DNA from: an uncultured Bacteroidales bacterium
Lineage (GTDB): Bacteria; Bacteroidota; Bacteroidia; Bacteroidales; Paludibacteraceae
Direction of reading: 5' to 3'
DNA length: 7,970 nucleotides
NCBI GenBank assembly: GCA_903873355.1
Contig: CAIQOG010000376.1
Coordinates: 1-7,970 of the forward strand
The translations under genes were made by a program, and so were the position numbers. Shown here in pieces: positions 7,483 to 7,970 of this stretch. The notes under the pieces were generated by a model. It was given only the letters and a program-made list of their open reading frames with translations, was not told where the DNA came from and ran no database searches. Positions within the stretch are counted from its first letter, which is position 1, and each line of letters opens with the position of its first letter.

Positions 7483-7970
7483 TGTGTTTTAATATAGCTT
7501 CACCTCGTTTTGTTGAAAATTCAATTCCTATATTTTTTAAAAATTGTGAAGGAATTTCTCCACCGGCAAAAATATAAACCATATCGTTTTCCCATTTCAA
7601 TAATTCGTCAGATTCATTTGCTTTAAACGAAACAAATCCTTCGTTGATAGAGACTACATTCGTATTAAATTGAACGTCAATCAATCCACTTTGCATTGCT
7701 GCATTTATTTTATCCGCATTTTTCTTTTTTATGCGGCTGAAAGCACTTTTTCTATACGATAGTATTACATTATTTCTATCAGCCAACAGGAGGGCAGATT
7801 CAACGGCTGAATCTCCGCCACCAACAACTAATATTTTTTTGTCACTAATTTCTTCCGGTTCGAGTAATCGGTACGCCACTTTTTCTGATTCTTCTCCGGG
7901 AACATTTAATTTCTGTGGTGTTCCCCTTCGCCCAATAGCAAGTAATACTTTTTTGGAAGTATATGTCTCA
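7478..7970 (-). CDS. Thioredoxin-reductase-like FAD/NAD(P)-binding oxidoreductase, C-terminal part (5' end outside window)
   Basis: The frame is open to the right edge of the window, so this is the C-terminal ~164 residues of a longer protein; a GTG at 7879 is internal and not the start. Visible motifs are LLAIGRRGTP followed by VPGEE, the usual end of the FAD-domain insert; VVGGGDSAVESALLLAD, a GxGxxA dinucleotide-binding loop; the basic SYRKSAFSRIKKK, suited to NAD(P)H phosphate binding; and AGGEIPSQFLKNIGIEF near the end. True thioredoxin reductases have CxxC about ten residues before the GGGxxA loop, and here that position reads EKVAYRLLEPEE with no cysteine. A YpdA-like or ferredoxin/NAD(P)H-type reductase is therefore more likely than a thioredoxin reductase. 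It also ends soon after the AGGE motif, without the usual final AGD FAD segment. It lies 52 bp upstream of the 20-heme cytochrome on the same strand, so it may feed electrons from NAD(P)H into that system (inference). Confidence 0.85.
   Translation of the reverse strand, partial: ETYTSKKVLLAIGRRGTPQKLNVPGEESEKVAYRLLEPEEISDKKILVVGGGDSAVESALLLADRNNVILSYRKSAFSRIKKKNADKINAAMQSGLIDVQFNTNVVSINEGFVSFKANESDELLKWENDMVYIFAGGEIPSQFLKNIGIEFSTKRGEAILKHN

Overview
The window looks like a chromosomal segment of a Bacteroidota bacterium. It is AT-rich, and the clearest promoter has the Bacteroidota form (TTG, 20 bp, TAnnTTTG). Ribosome binding sites are weak or absent. The repeat protein carries the 'TTYYVRAYATN' fibronectin-like repeats and the start of a FISUMP domain, both common in that phylum. 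The species cannot be named from sequence alone. Every supported gene lies on the minus strand, so the window reads from right to left.

From 7970 down to 2487 there is a probable electron-transfer operon, with gaps of 52, 101, 37 and 28 bp between genes. In order it holds: (1) the C-terminal part of a thioredoxin-reductase-like flavoprotein without the redox CxxC, cut by the window edge; (2) a secreted cytochrome c with 20 CxxCH motifs, built mostly from six three-heme units; (3) a four-helix membrane cytochrome b; (4) a secreted cytochrome c with 12 CxxCH motifs that shares modules with the 20-heme protein; (5) a predicted outer-membrane beta-barrel with a small N-terminal beta domain. A perfect 19-bp hairpin 24 bp after the barrel gene closes the unit.

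The parts suggest a route for electrons across the envelope. The flavoprotein could take electrons from NAD(P)H, the b-type cytochrome could exchange them with quinone in the inner membrane, 32 c-type hemes could carry them through the periplasm, and the barrel could sit in the outer membrane. The components are read from sequence; the joint function and direction of flow are inference. No catalytic subunit is visible, so the terminal donor or acceptor is unknown.

From 2265 to 79 lies a separately promoted gene for a probable lipoprotein with seven repeats of about 96 residues. It stops abruptly about 15 residues into a FISUMP domain, and no reading frame in the remaining 78 bases continues that domain. 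The gene therefore seems truncated or rearranged at its 3' end. The 221-bp spacer between this gene and the operon contains the operon terminator, the lipoprotein promoter and an 18-codon protein-like stretch of uncertain meaning. No RNA genes, insertion sequences or CRISPR arrays were seen.
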